From JBHICC01 sp046759385 (lineage in GTDB: Bacteria; Pseudomonadota; Gammaproteobacteria; Acidiferrobacterales; SPGG2): a stretch of DNA of 64,000 nt. Each line of letters begins with the position of its first letter. Position 1 is the stretch's first letter. A model generated the notes under the pieces. It worked only from the letters and a program-made list of their open reading frames with translations. It made no database searches and was not told the origin of the DNA. Shown one piece after another: positions 8,087 to 15,854 of this stretch. The position numbers and the translations under genes are program-made. Location: assembly GCA_046759385.1 (NCBI GenBank), contig JBHICC010000007.1, positions 8,412 to 72,411 of the forward strand, given 5' to 3'.

Positions 8087-9240
8087 CCGAAGGCTTTCTG
8101 CGATCGCCGGCCTTTCTGACGCCGGTCGCCATGCTCGATATACTCGACGACCTCCAATCCAAAACCCGACATCGCCGGCAACTTCATCGGATGCCCAAGC
8201 ACGCGCATCTTCCCAATCCCAAGATCGGCCAGAATCTGGCTACCCAAACCGTAGGTCCGAAGCTCTTCCTGGTGCCCCCTTTTGCGAGGTAACTCGAGTA
8301 CACCATCTGATTCATCAAAACGTTCGATGCGATTCAGCAAACTTTCAGAAGTTTCTGAATAGCAAAGAATCACCACAACACCGTGGCCTTCGGTTGCTAT
8401 ACGCCGCAAAGCATCTTGCAAAGTCCAATGACCGGCACGATGAACGTCGGCAAAAAGATCGAGCATAGTTTCATGGACATGAACCCTGACAAGTACGGGC
8501 CTGTCCGCCGAGATCTCCCCTTTCACCAATGCAAGGTGAGCCTTTTCATTAATCATGTCGTGGTACGCGACGACGCGAAACCCCCCGAATTCAGTTCGCA
8601 GGTCCGCTTCCTTCATGCGCCGAATGGTGGACTCGTGGTTCATACGATAACGAATGAGATCGGCAATCGTGCCGATCTTGAGTCCATGTCGCGCCGCGAA
8701 TTTTTCGAGTTGTGGCAGCCGCGCCATGGTCCCATCGTCGTTCATCACTTCGCACAGCACACAAGCTGGTTCCAGTCCGGCTAGACGCACGAGATCAACA
8801 CCGGCCTCGGTATGCCCTGCACGTGCTAAAACCCCGCCGCGCTGCGCTCTCAGCGGAAAAATATGTCCGGGCGTAACAATGTCCGTAGGTTTGGCGTGCT
8901 TCCTTATCGCGGCGTGGACCGTCGTCGCCCGGTCCGCTGTCGATATGCCCGTCGTGACACCTTCTGCAGCTTCGATCGAAACCGTAAAACTCGTAGCCCC
9001 GCGAGCGTGCGTGTCCCTGACCATGAGCGGCAACTGCAGTTGCTCACAGCGCGCCGGCGTTAACGTCAAGCAAACTAAACCGCGGCCATAGCGCGTCATG
9101 AAGTTAATGTCTTCCGACCGAACACGCTCAGCGGCAACGAATAGGTCGCCTTCATTCTCGCGGTCCTCGTCATCCATCATGATAACCATGCGGCCAGAGC
9201 GGATGTCTTCGATGATGTCGCTGATCGGACTGATTGGCAT
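8083..9240 (-). CDS. ribBX: 3,4-dihydroxy-2-butanone-4-phosphate synthase with degenerate GTP cyclohydrolase II-like domain
   Basis: The N-terminal ~200 residues are RibB: MDDEDRENEGDLF (residues 22-34, acidic metal site), then THARGATSF and AGHTEAGVDLVRLAG. They convert ribulose 5-phosphate to the four-carbon riboflavin precursor. The C-terminal ~180 residues follow the RibA fold but lack its zinc cysteines (HETMLDLFADVH where SEC...CDC is expected) and the QEGRGIGL GTP site. That half is therefore predicted not to act as a GTP cyclohydrolase, and a true ribA must lie elsewhere. This RibB-plus-dead-RibA form (RibBX) is known in Proteobacteria. I see no FMN riboswitch upstream. Confidence 0.92.
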   Translation of the reverse strand: MPISPISDIIEDIRSGRMVIMMDDEDRENEGDLFVAAERVRSEDINFMTRYGRGLVCLTLTPARCEQLQLPLMVRDTHARGATSFTVSIEAAEGVTTGISTADRATTVHAAIRKHAKPTDIVTPGHIFPLRAQRGGVLARAGHTEAGVDLVRLAGLEPACVLCEVMNDDGTMARLPQLEKFAARHGLKIGTIADLIRYRMNHESTIRRMKEADLRTEFGGFRVVAYHDMINEKAHLALVKGEISADRPVLVRVHVHETMLDLFADVHRAGHWTLQDALRRIATEGHGVVVILCYSETSESLLNRIERFDESDGVLELPRKRGHQEELRTYGLGSQILADLGIGKMRVLGHPMKLPAMSGFGLEVVEYIEHGDRRQKGRRSQKAFG

Positions 9241-9428
9241 AACGTTTGAAAGGAGCCTCCTGCGCGAAAGGGTTACATTATGGCCGATTTCCTGCAGGAT
9301 TTCTGCCGCCCCACCGGCCTATGACCGTCGGCATAGAATGTGCATGCTGTATTGACTATATATTCTAAGGTTTTGACGAACATCTTGGGCGACCTGCCCA
9401 CCGGCCAATCCGCACCCGACAGGCGATT

Positions 9429-10607
9429 GTGGCAAGCGACAAGACGCAAGAACTTAGCCGAACCGTGGTCATCGGCGACTGCCCGCCGCAAGGCAGCGAG
9501 CGCACCTTTGCGGTCGTGCCAACAGCCGAGGTGCTCGCATCAGGTACGCACTTAGACCAGTACGTGATTGAGGGCGAACTCGGCGGTGGGGGCATGGGCA
9601 TGGTGTACAAAGGACACGACACCTTGCTCGACCGTCCCGTGGCGTTGAAGGTACTGCCGCCGCATCTCTGCACCGACTCCGACTTCGCTCGACGGTTTGC
9701 GAGAGAGGCGCGCGTGCAAGCGCGCATTGACAGTCCCCATGTGGCTACACTACACGCCGTGATGGAAAGACCGGAGGGCCTTGTGCTGGTGATGGACTAC
9801 CTTGAGGGTGAGTCTTTAGAGACGCGCCTGCGTAATCGGGGCCCTTTGTCTGCGAAGGAAGCGGTCGCCATTTTCGAACAAGCCGCCCTGGGCACGGAGC
9901 ACATTCACCGCCTTGGTATCGTCCATCAGGATTTGAAACCCGGCAACATCTACGTAGCGTCGAACGGGGTCGTGAAGCTGCTGGACTTCGGTGTCGCCAA
10001 GGTTTTACGCGACCAAGGCTTGAATCAAGGTGGCGAGATGATCGGCACCTTGCTTTACATGTCACCGGAACAGATAAAGGGCCGCGAGGTGGACTTTCGT
10101 GCCGACATCTACACTCTCGGGATCACCCTGTTCGAGGCCGTTACCGGGCGTCTGCCCTTCGAGCGCAAGACCAACTACGCGCTCATGCACGCTCACGTGC
10201 AGGAAAATCCGCCGGCGCCGCGACAGTATCAGTCTGAGATCCCCCGAGAACTCGAGAAAGTGATCCTAAAGGCCATTGCCAAAGAACCCGAGCGCCGTTT
10301 TCAGACTATGGAGGCATTTCGCCGTGCGTTGTTGCGCGACGCGGCTCCGGGTCGGTGGGCTATCAGACCCGTGCGGCCGCTGCTACCCGGTGCCCCAAAA
10401 GAGCCAGGGCGCAAGGTTGGCTCGCCTCACGGCGCACAAACAAGCCGACACCTACGTCTGGCCGGCGCCGCACTGGCTGTGATTGTCACGATCGCTGCTG
10501 TGGGGTTCAGCTACTATGATCACACCGGCCCGATCGAGACCACAGTGCGCGCTGAAGCTGTCATCGACAAGTACGCCCCACTCAGGAAAGCGTGGGGAAA
10601 TCGCTGA
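9429..10607 (+). CDS. Membrane-anchored Ser/Thr protein kinase (PknB-like, non-RD)
   Basis: 392 residues from a GTG at 9429. The Hanks-type kinase domain spans about 44-305: glycine loop GELGGGGMGMV (49-59), lysine K74 in VALKV, E93, catalytic loop HQDLKPGN (166-173), DFG (186-188), SPE (212-214) and D226. The catalytic-loop Arg is replaced by Gln, making it a non-RD kinase, but the lysine and both aspartates are intact, so it is probably active. A single membrane segment lies at about 343-363, leaving about 30 residues outside the cytoplasm. There is no PASTA or other recognised sensor domain. It interrupts the rib operon on the opposite strand and pairs with the exported-protein gene 21 bases downstream. 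Confidence 0.9.
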   Translation: MASDKTQELSRTVVIGDCPPQGSERTFAVVPTAEVLASGTHLDQYVIEGELGGGGMGMVYKGHDTLLDRPVALKVLPPHLCTDSDFARRFAREARVQARIDSPHVATLHAVMERPEGLVLVMDYLEGESLETRLRNRGPLSAKEAVAIFEQAALGTEHIHRLGIVHQDLKPGNIYVASNGVVKLLDFGVAKVLRDQGLNQGGEMIGTLLYMSPEQIKGREVDFRADIYTLGITLFEAVTGRLPFERKTNYALMHAHVQENPPAPRQYQSEIPRELEKVILKAIAKEPERRFQTMEAFRRALLRDAAPGRWAIRPVRPLLPGAPKEPGRKVGSPHGAQTSRHLRLAGAALAVIVTIAAVGFSYYDHTGPIETTVRAEAVIDKYAPLRKAWGNR

Positions 10608-10628
10608 GCTCAGGCAGGGGAAGCTCTC

Positions 10629-11213
10629 GTGCACTCCAACATTTCTACGTCTCGCCGACTTACAAAGGCTCTGCTAATGTTCGTTTGCGTCGGCGTTCTA
10701 TCGTACAGCACCACGGCCGGAGCGTTTCTCCGTTGCCAGCTTCACAAATGGCGCACTCAGGATCTGCACTACAAGACGACCTATACGTTCGCGGCGGGCG
10801 AGACTAAGACGGCATTGAAACGCTACCCGTCTTTACCTAAACGAGGGGTGCTCGCGATTGCACGTCTTTTTGAGGTCGGCTCAGACGTTAAACAGGTAAA
10901 ACCCTGCAGGAATCTATCGATCACGAAACGGTTGTTTCTCCAGCGCCGGGATGATACCGCGTTTGTGTTTACCGAGGTGAACGAATTCTATGCTAAAGAC
11001 GGCACGCTCATCACCACCAACAAACAGGATGTCACCAATCAGCTGATGCGCACGGGCTACTACGTAGCCGCCAATCTGTTACCGATACCGGAGCATGCAC
11101 CGCCCGGGCGCTACCGACTCCGCAGCAAGCTTCTCCTCACCCGCAAAGGACGCAAGCAAACCTTTCTGGTAGCGTCGGCCGATACAGAATACGAGATTTT
11201 GCCGAGCAATTAA
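10629..11213 (+). CDS. Exported protein of unknown function paired with the kinase
   Basis: 194 residues from a GTG at 10629 with AGGGGAAG upstream. An N-terminal signal peptide is clear (basic SRRLTK, hydrophobic ALLMFVCVGVLSY, then TTAGA). The mature part has two cysteines and many alternating hydrophobic stretches (LHYKTTYTF, TAFVFTEVNEFY, YRLRSKLLL), suggesting a beta-rich fold. I do not recognise the family. It lies 21 bases after the kinase gene in the same direction, so the two are probably co-transcribed. Its 3' end faces ribE across a heptamer-repeat element. An outer partner or ligand for the short external kinase tail is possible but unproven. Confidence 0.72.
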   Translation: MHSNISTSRRLTKALLMFVCVGVLSYSTTAGAFLRCQLHKWRTQDLHYKTTYTFAAGETKTALKRYPSLPKRGVLAIARLFEVGSDVKQVKPCRNLSITKRLFLQRRDDTAFVFTEVNEFYAKDGTLITTNKQDVTNQLMRTGYYVAANLLPIPEHAPPGRYRLRSKLLLTRKGRKQTFLVASADTEYEILPSN

Positions 11214-11217
11214 GCGC

Positions 11218-11325
11218 GTGAATCGTAAGCCGTGCGCCGTGACTCGTGTTCTCCGACGTAGCAAAGCGCCTGCCCGATTTGAGAGTTACGATTCGCGGTT
11301 AAGCGGTCACAAATCACGGATTTAC
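11218..11325. repeat. Intergenic element of facing heptamer-repeat arms
   Basis: Between convergent genes. The left arm reads in 7-base units GTGAATC, GTAAGCC, GTGCGCC, GTGACTC (11218-11245). The right arm, on the opposite strand, reads GTAAATC, CGTGATT, TGTGACC, GCTTAAC, CGCGAAT, CGTAACT (11325 back to 11284). The arms face each other and could pair imperfectly. The right arm overlaps the ribE stop codon. Confidence 0.6.
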
Positions 11326-11984
11326 TGATCACCAACAAAGCCGTGCCTAGCCAGGAACGCTTCGGTGATACCAGAACTCGCTGCCTCAGCCTCATCGGCT
11401 TGCACCAACCGCTCGAGGTAGCGTGCGATGATATCCACCTCGAGATTCACCTTATCGCCGACTTGCAACCCCCCAAAGGTCGTGCAGCTCAAAGTGTGTG
11501 GAATGATATTAACCTCAAATACGGCGTCGTGAACGGCGTTGATGGTCAGACTCACGCCATCCACGCAGATCGAACCCTTTTCAGCGATGTATTTGGAAAG
11601 CTCACGTGGTAACGCGATAGTGAAAAGCATCGAGCGGCCAGCCTGGCGTCGGTCAGCGACTGTACCCACCCCATCCACGTGACCCATAACAAAATGTCCC
11701 CCTAATGAGGTACGCGGTGTTAGAGATTTCTCCAGATTCACTGCATCACCAGCACGCAGTGTAGAGAACGTCGTTCGCGACAGCGTCTCGGCAGAAATAT
11801 CCGCCGTAAACTGATCGCCGCGGACTGCCAAGGTCGTCAAGCAAACACCGCTTACACACACACTATCGCCACGTCCAACGGCCCTTAGATAAAGATTAGC
11901 CGCACGGATGACAGCTCGCCGATCTTTCCCGTGATCCTCCAAGGATGCGACGTGGCCAGCCGTTTGCACGATGCCTGTGAACAT
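11322..11984 (-). CDS. ribE: Riboflavin synthase alpha chain
   Basis: Dismutates two lumazine molecules to riboflavin. 220 residues with the two homologous barrels expected: N-terminal MFTGIVQTAGHV and GDSVCVSGVCLT, then second-half GHFVMGHVDGVG, KGSICVDGVSLTI and the end motif KVNLEVDIIARYLERL. Slightly longer than usual at the C terminus. It follows ribD by eight bases. Downstream, where ribB is normally next, the operon is interrupted by the two plus-strand genes. The symbol ribC is used for the same enzyme in some genomes. Confidence 0.96.
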   Translation of the reverse strand: MFTGIVQTAGHVASLEDHGKDRRAVIRAANLYLRAVGRGDSVCVSGVCLTTLAVRGDQFTADISAETLSRTTFSTLRAGDAVNLEKSLTPRTSLGGHFVMGHVDGVGTVADRRQAGRSMLFTIALPRELSKYIAEKGSICVDGVSLTINAVHDAVFEVNIIPHTLSCTTFGGLQVGDKVNLEVDIIARYLERLVQADEAEAASSGITEAFLARHGFVGDQ

Positions 11985-11992
11985 GTCTACTA

Positions 11993-13093
11993 CTAGCGAT
12001 GACTCTGCACTTTGGCAATGAAACGCCAGTCACTACCGACCGCGCGCACATCCTCAATCGTTAGCGCAATCCGGTCCGTTAGCTGTTCAAGCCCCGGGAG
12101 ATTGAACATCGGCTTGGCTTCGCTTCCCATAAGCGTAGGCGCAAAATACAGCACTAGTTCGTCGATAAGATCTGCCTGCAACATCGCGCCGGTCAACATT
12201 GCGCCGCTTTCTACCAAAACCTCATTAACCTCACGGCTGGCCAGATGGCGCAGCAATGCATGCAAATCCACTGCACCATCGTCGGCGGGCAAGCATAAGA
12301 TCTCAGCCCCGGCCCGGCACACGTTTCCAAGCTGGCTGCTTTCCCTTGCGGCAGTAACGATTAGAGTTGGCGCGTCGCCTTCGAGCAGCTTGGCAGACGG
12401 TGGCGTTCTGAGCGTGCTGTCAACAACGACACGCAGGGGTTGGCGTCCGATGTCGAGCGCGCGCACTGTGAATCGGGGATCATCCGCGAGCACGGTCTCA
12501 ACGCCGCAGAGGATCGCCGAGCTGCGGGCACGCCAGTGCTGCACATCAGCACGGGCAGCCTCACTGGTAATCCACTGGCTCTCGCCGTTGGGCATGGCGG
12601 TACGCCCATCGAGGCTGGCCGCTAACTTCGCTCGCACGAAGGGACGCCCGCGGCGTACGCGACTAATAAAGCCTGGGTTAAGGGCTTCGGCCTGCGCCTG
12701 CAGGAGGCCAACCTCCGTCGGAATGCCCGCTTGTGCCAGCGCGGCGAAACCACTGCCGCTGATCTGAGGACTTGGGTCCTCCATCGCAGCCACAACCCGC
12801 CCGACGCAGGCTTTGACCAGAGCAGCGACGCACGGCGGCGTTCGTCCCTGATGCGAGCACGGCTCGAGTGTGACAAACGCGGTGGCACCGTCGGCGTCGT
12901 TGCCGGCCACTTCTAACGCGTGCAACTCTGCATGGGGTCCGCCCGCACGCACGTGCCAACCTTCGCCGAGCACCTCGTCGTTCTTGGCGATTACGCAACC
13001 GACTCGCGGGTTCGGGTCGGTGGTATACAGCCCGCGTTGAGCGAGACGCAACGCATGCGCCATATGTTGAAGATCACTTGCGCTATTGCTCAT
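11993..13093 (-). CDS. ribD: Bifunctional pyrimidine deaminase/reductase
   Basis: RibD deaminates and then reduces the GTP-derived pyrimidine in riboflavin synthesis. The 366 residues have an N-terminal deaminase domain with zinc motifs HAELHAL and PCSHQGRTPPC, and a C-terminal NADPH reductase domain (RPFVRAKLAASLDGRTA, SSAILCGVETVLADDP, EVLVESGAMLTGAML). The start overlaps nrdR by 11 bases, suggesting coupling. Confidence 0.95.
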   Translation of the reverse strand: MSNSASDLQHMAHALRLAQRGLYTTDPNPRVGCVIAKNDEVLGEGWHVRAGGPHAELHALEVAGNDADGATAFVTLEPCSHQGRTPPCVAALVKACVGRVVAAMEDPSPQISGSGFAALAQAGIPTEVGLLQAQAEALNPGFISRVRRGRPFVRAKLAASLDGRTAMPNGESQWITSEAARADVQHWRARSSAILCGVETVLADDPRFTVRALDIGRQPLRVVVDSTLRTPPSAKLLEGDAPTLIVTAARESSQLGNVCRAGAEILCLPADDGAVDLHALLRHLASREVNEVLVESGAMLTGAMLQADLIDELVLYFAPTLMGSEAKPMFNLPGLEQLTDRIALTIEDVRAVGSDWRFIAKVQSHR

Positions 13094-13601
13094 CTTTCTC
13101 GCCGCCGTCGGGAATCAACTTCAACTGCCGGCGGCGTGCCTCAGGGCTCGGCTCGTTTTGCAGCCGTTCGACTTCCTCACTGAAGGCGTTAAGATCCTCG
13201 AAGCTTCGGTAGACCGAAGCAAATCTCACGTAGCCGATAGGATCAAGGTCTTTCAGTTCTTCCATGACCCACTCGCCAATGGCGCGCGATTTCACCTCTC
13301 GCTCGCCACTGGCCAACAACTTGTGCCGAATACGGCCGATGGCGTTCTCGACAGCCTCCGTATCAACGGGACGCTTTTGCAAGGCAGTGGTCATTCCGGC
13401 ACGGAGTTTCGATTCAACGAAAGGCTCGCGACGCCCGTCCGATTTGATGATCTGCGGCAATCGCAACTCGGCGCGTTCATAGGTGGTGAAGCGTTCGCTA
13501 CAGGCGGTGCACTCGCGCCGGCGTCGAACGGAGCTACCTTCATCCGCGAGTCGGGAATCGACAACGCGTGTGTCTTCAGCGAAACAAAATGGACACCGCA
13601 T
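13083..13601 (-). CDS. nrdR: Transcriptional repressor NrdR
   Basis: NrdR senses ATP/dATP and represses ribonucleotide reductase genes. The 172 residues have an N-terminal zinc ribbon (CPFC at 3-6 and CTAC at 31-34) and an ATP-cone domain (IIKSDGRREPFVESKLRAGM). A hydrophilic 20-residue tail follows the family core. No NrdR box or nrd gene is seen here; the position between glyA and ribD is conserved in Proteobacteria. The start is separated from glyA by a 115-base repeat-like spacer. Confidence 0.95.
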   Translation of the reverse strand: MRCPFCFAEDTRVVDSRLADEGSSVRRRRECTACSERFTTYERAELRLPQIIKSDGRREPFVESKLRAGMTTALQKRPVDTEAVENAIGRIRHKLLASGEREVKSRAIGEWVMEELKDLDPIGYVRFASVYRSFEDLNAFSEEVERLQNEPSPEARRRQLKLIPDGGEKDEQ

Positions 13602-13716
13602 GGGCTTGTGGACCGTAAATCCGTGATTCCTGAACCGTTAACCGTACATCATGCGTAGTAAACAGTAACAGAAACCGCAATTTACGAGCAATGACTGACG
13701 GCTCAGAGCTAACGAC
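13602..13716. repeat. Spacer with degenerate 7-base periodicity
   Basis: The glyA-nrdR spacer reads as degenerate heptamers such as TGAACCG, TTAACCG and later ACTGACG, GCTAACG. It contains GTAAATCCGTGATT (13615-13628), whose exact reverse complement occurs at 11312-11325 in the ribE spacer. It is therefore related to that element. Confidence 0.5.
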
Positions 13717-14973
13717 TCATGACCCGTAGACCGGAAAAGCCTGGCAGAACTCGAGCACCTGGTGCTTGAGTCTCTGGCGCACGCGTACGGCTCCGATGTC
13801 ATCGAGGACATCACAGATCCAGTGAGCCAGTTGTTTTGCTTCTAGAGCCTGCAGACCACGGGTCGTGATCGCCGGTGTACCGATGCGCAGACCGCTCGTG
13901 ACAAACGGTTTTTGCGGATCGTTCGGCACCGCATTCTTGTTCACTGTGATGTTCGCTTCACCAAGAGCGGCCTCGGCATCCCTGCCCGTAATATTCTTGC
14001 TTCGAAGATCGACAAGAAACAGGTGGTTGTCGGTACCGCCGGAGACGACCTTGTAGCCGCGTTTCATCATCACGCCCGCCATCGCCCGCGCGTTCTCCAA
14101 GACCTGTTGCTGATAGACCTTAAATTCGGGCTGCAGCGCCTCTCGCAACGCCACTGCCTTGGCGGCGATCACATGCATCAGGGGACCGCCTTGCGTACCG
14201 GGAAAGACCAGCGCGTTGAGCTTTTTTTCAATCTCTGAATTGGCCTTTGCCAGGATGAGCCCGCCTCGGGGGCCACGCAGAGTCTTGTGGGTAGTTGATG
14301 TCGTTACGTCGGCGTACGGCACCGGGCTCGGGTAAACCTCAGCCGCTACCATGCCCGCGACATGTGCAATGTCGGCCATAAAATAGGCGCCGACGCGACC
14401 GGCAATTTTGCTATATCGATCCCATTCTACGACGCGGGAGTAGGCACTGAAACCACCGATTATCAGCCGTGGCCGATGCTCGCGCGCCAACTGCTCAAGC
14501 TGTGCATAATCGATGCGTTCGGTTTCGGCATCGAGCCCATAGGTCACGACGTTGAACAATTTCCCCGAAATATTGACCTTCGCGCCATGGGTTAGATGCC
14601 CGCCATCGGCCAGGCTCATCCCAAGAATGGTATCGCCTGGCTCCAACAACGCGAGATACGCCGCCACATTCGCTTGCGAGCCCGAGTGTGGTTGGACATT
14701 GGCATAGTCGGCAGTAAAAAGCTGTTTCGCTCGATCGATCGCCAACTGCTCAGCGATGTCGACAAACTCACAGCCACCGTAGTAGCGCCGGCCCGGGTAA
14801 CCCTCTGCGTACTTGTTGGTGAGAACCGACCCTTGGGCGGCGAGCACCCGTGGGCTCGTGAAGTTTTCCGAGGCGATAAGCTCGAGGTGTTCTTCCTGCC
14901 GCCGACGCTCGTTTTCCATCGCCGCCGCCAGTTCGTCGTCAAAATCGGCAATCGTCATGTCCTTGGCAAACAT
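13717..14973 (-). CDS. glyA: Serine hydroxymethyltransferase
   Basis: PLP enzyme interconverting serine and glycine and charging tetrahydrofolate with a one-carbon unit. The 418 residues are full length. Visible are the N-terminal LELIASENFTSPRVL, YAEGYPGRRYYGGCEFVD, the PLP lysine segment TTSTTHKTLRGPRGGLI, and the late TNDHLFLVDL-like SGGTDNHLFLVD. First gene of the glyA-nrdR-ribD-ribE run. The region upstream to 15150 holds its promoter and the terminator of the convergent-side VWA gene. Confidence 0.97.
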   Translation of the reverse strand: MFAKDMTIADFDDELAAAMENERRRQEEHLELIASENFTSPRVLAAQGSVLTNKYAEGYPGRRYYGGCEFVDIAEQLAIDRAKQLFTADYANVQPHSGSQANVAAYLALLEPGDTILGMSLADGGHLTHGAKVNISGKLFNVVTYGLDAETERIDYAQLEQLAREHRPRLIIGGFSAYSRVVEWDRYSKIAGRVGAYFMADIAHVAGMVAAEVYPSPVPYADVTTSTTHKTLRGPRGGLILAKANSEIEKKLNALVFPGTQGGPLMHVIAAKAVALREALQPEFKVYQQQVLENARAMAGVMMKRGYKVVSGGTDNHLFLVDLRSKNITGRDAEAALGEANITVNKNAVPNDPQKPFVTSGLRIGTPAITTRGLQALEAKQLAHWICDVLDDIGAVRVRQRLKHQVLEFCQAFPVYGS

Positions 14974-15092
14974 GAAACGGCAATCCTAAGGTTGCATTAA
15001 ATCGGGTTGGGGGCTGACCAGGGGTGGTCGTGGACGCCGCGTAGCATATACGATTTCGACCGCGATTGCCCCTCCGTTGCCGACGCGGACAC

Positions 15093-15120
15093 AAAAACGC
15101 CCGGCTGATGCCGGGCGTTT
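15093..15120 (-). terminator. Rho-independent terminator after the VWA lipoprotein gene
   Basis: Perfect 11-bp stem (AAACGCCCGGC / GCCGGGCGTTT) with a four-base loop. On the minus strand it is followed by five T. It lies 31 bases past the stop of the VWA gene and separates that pair from glyA. Confidence 0.88.
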
Positions 15121-15150
15121 ACAAAGAGACGTATTAACGTGAAGCCGGGG

Positions 15151-15825
15151 CTAGCTCTTGAATATCCGCTCCAGGTGCTCGAGGTCATTAACGACACGCC
15201 ACTCATCGGCACCGGCATTCGTCACTCGCTTCTGCCACCATTCGAGTCGGCCCATATAGCGACGCGGATCGACATTATCGGTGCCAAGCTTGGTCACATT
15301 GAGCGCGACGAAGCGGATGCCGCTTAGCTCAATCGGAAAATCGCGCACCGTGTTTTTACCGAGCTCCTCTTGCATATCCGAGAAAATCAAGACCGTCTTG
15401 CGGCCCGGGTTGGCCTCATTTAAGAATTCAGCAGCCTGAATAATGCCGCCGGTAATATCCGTGTACGCACTGCCGGCCTTGATACCCTTGGAAAACTTAT
15501 CGATTCGGTCTCGGAATGCGCGCTTTTGCTGGTTCGCCCGGACCGGATCGCTGGTAAAAGTGGCTTTGGCGATGATGTCTTTCTCACTGAAGCTGCGACT
15601 GCTCACCTTGGCCACTGCGAGCACATCACCGGGTTGAAGGTTGCCGAGCAAATAATTGATGACTGCCAGCGCCTTGTCCAACTCCTTGGCGTAGGTACCG
15701 GACGTGTCGATCAACATGTAAACTCCTTGCGAGCGGTTCTTGGGCTCAGTACGCCCGTCCCCCGAGCACGCAACGAGCAACATACCTAATGCGGCGATGA
15801 ATGCCGTGGCTATGATGCGTTTCAT
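15151..15825 (-). CDS. Lipoprotein with VWA-like domain
   Basis: 224 residues from the ATG at 15825, which has GGAGGG eight bases upstream. The N terminus is a lipoprotein signal: MKRII, a hydrophobic stretch, then the lipobox LLVAC. The mature part resembles a von Willebrand factor A domain: first strand YMLIDTSGTY with a DxSxT metal site, SAYTDITGGI supplying the threonine, and TVLIFSDMQEE with the last aspartate. VWA domains bind partner proteins through a metal ion. It lies 29 bases downstream of the large membrane-protein gene and ends at a strong terminator, so the two form a transcription unit. Function is unknown. Confidence 0.82.
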   Translation of the reverse strand: MKRIIATAFIAALGMLLVACSGDGRTEPKNRSQGVYMLIDTSGTYAKELDKALAVINYLLGNLQPGDVLAVAKVSSRSFSEKDIIAKATFTSDPVRANQQKRAFRDRIDKFSKGIKAGSAYTDITGGIIQAAEFLNEANPGRKTVLIFSDMQEELGKNTVRDFPIELSGIRFVALNVTKLGTDNVDPRRYMGRLEWWQKRVTNAGADEWRVVNDLEHLERIFKS

Positions 15826-15854
15826 AAACCGTCCCTCCAAAACATTGCGATTAA

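Noticed and set aside
9241..9428. FMN riboswitch upstream of ribBX
   Set aside because: The conserved RFN blocks (AGGGTGAAATTCCC, GGCGGTA, AGCCCGCGA-like) are not present on the minus strand of this gap.
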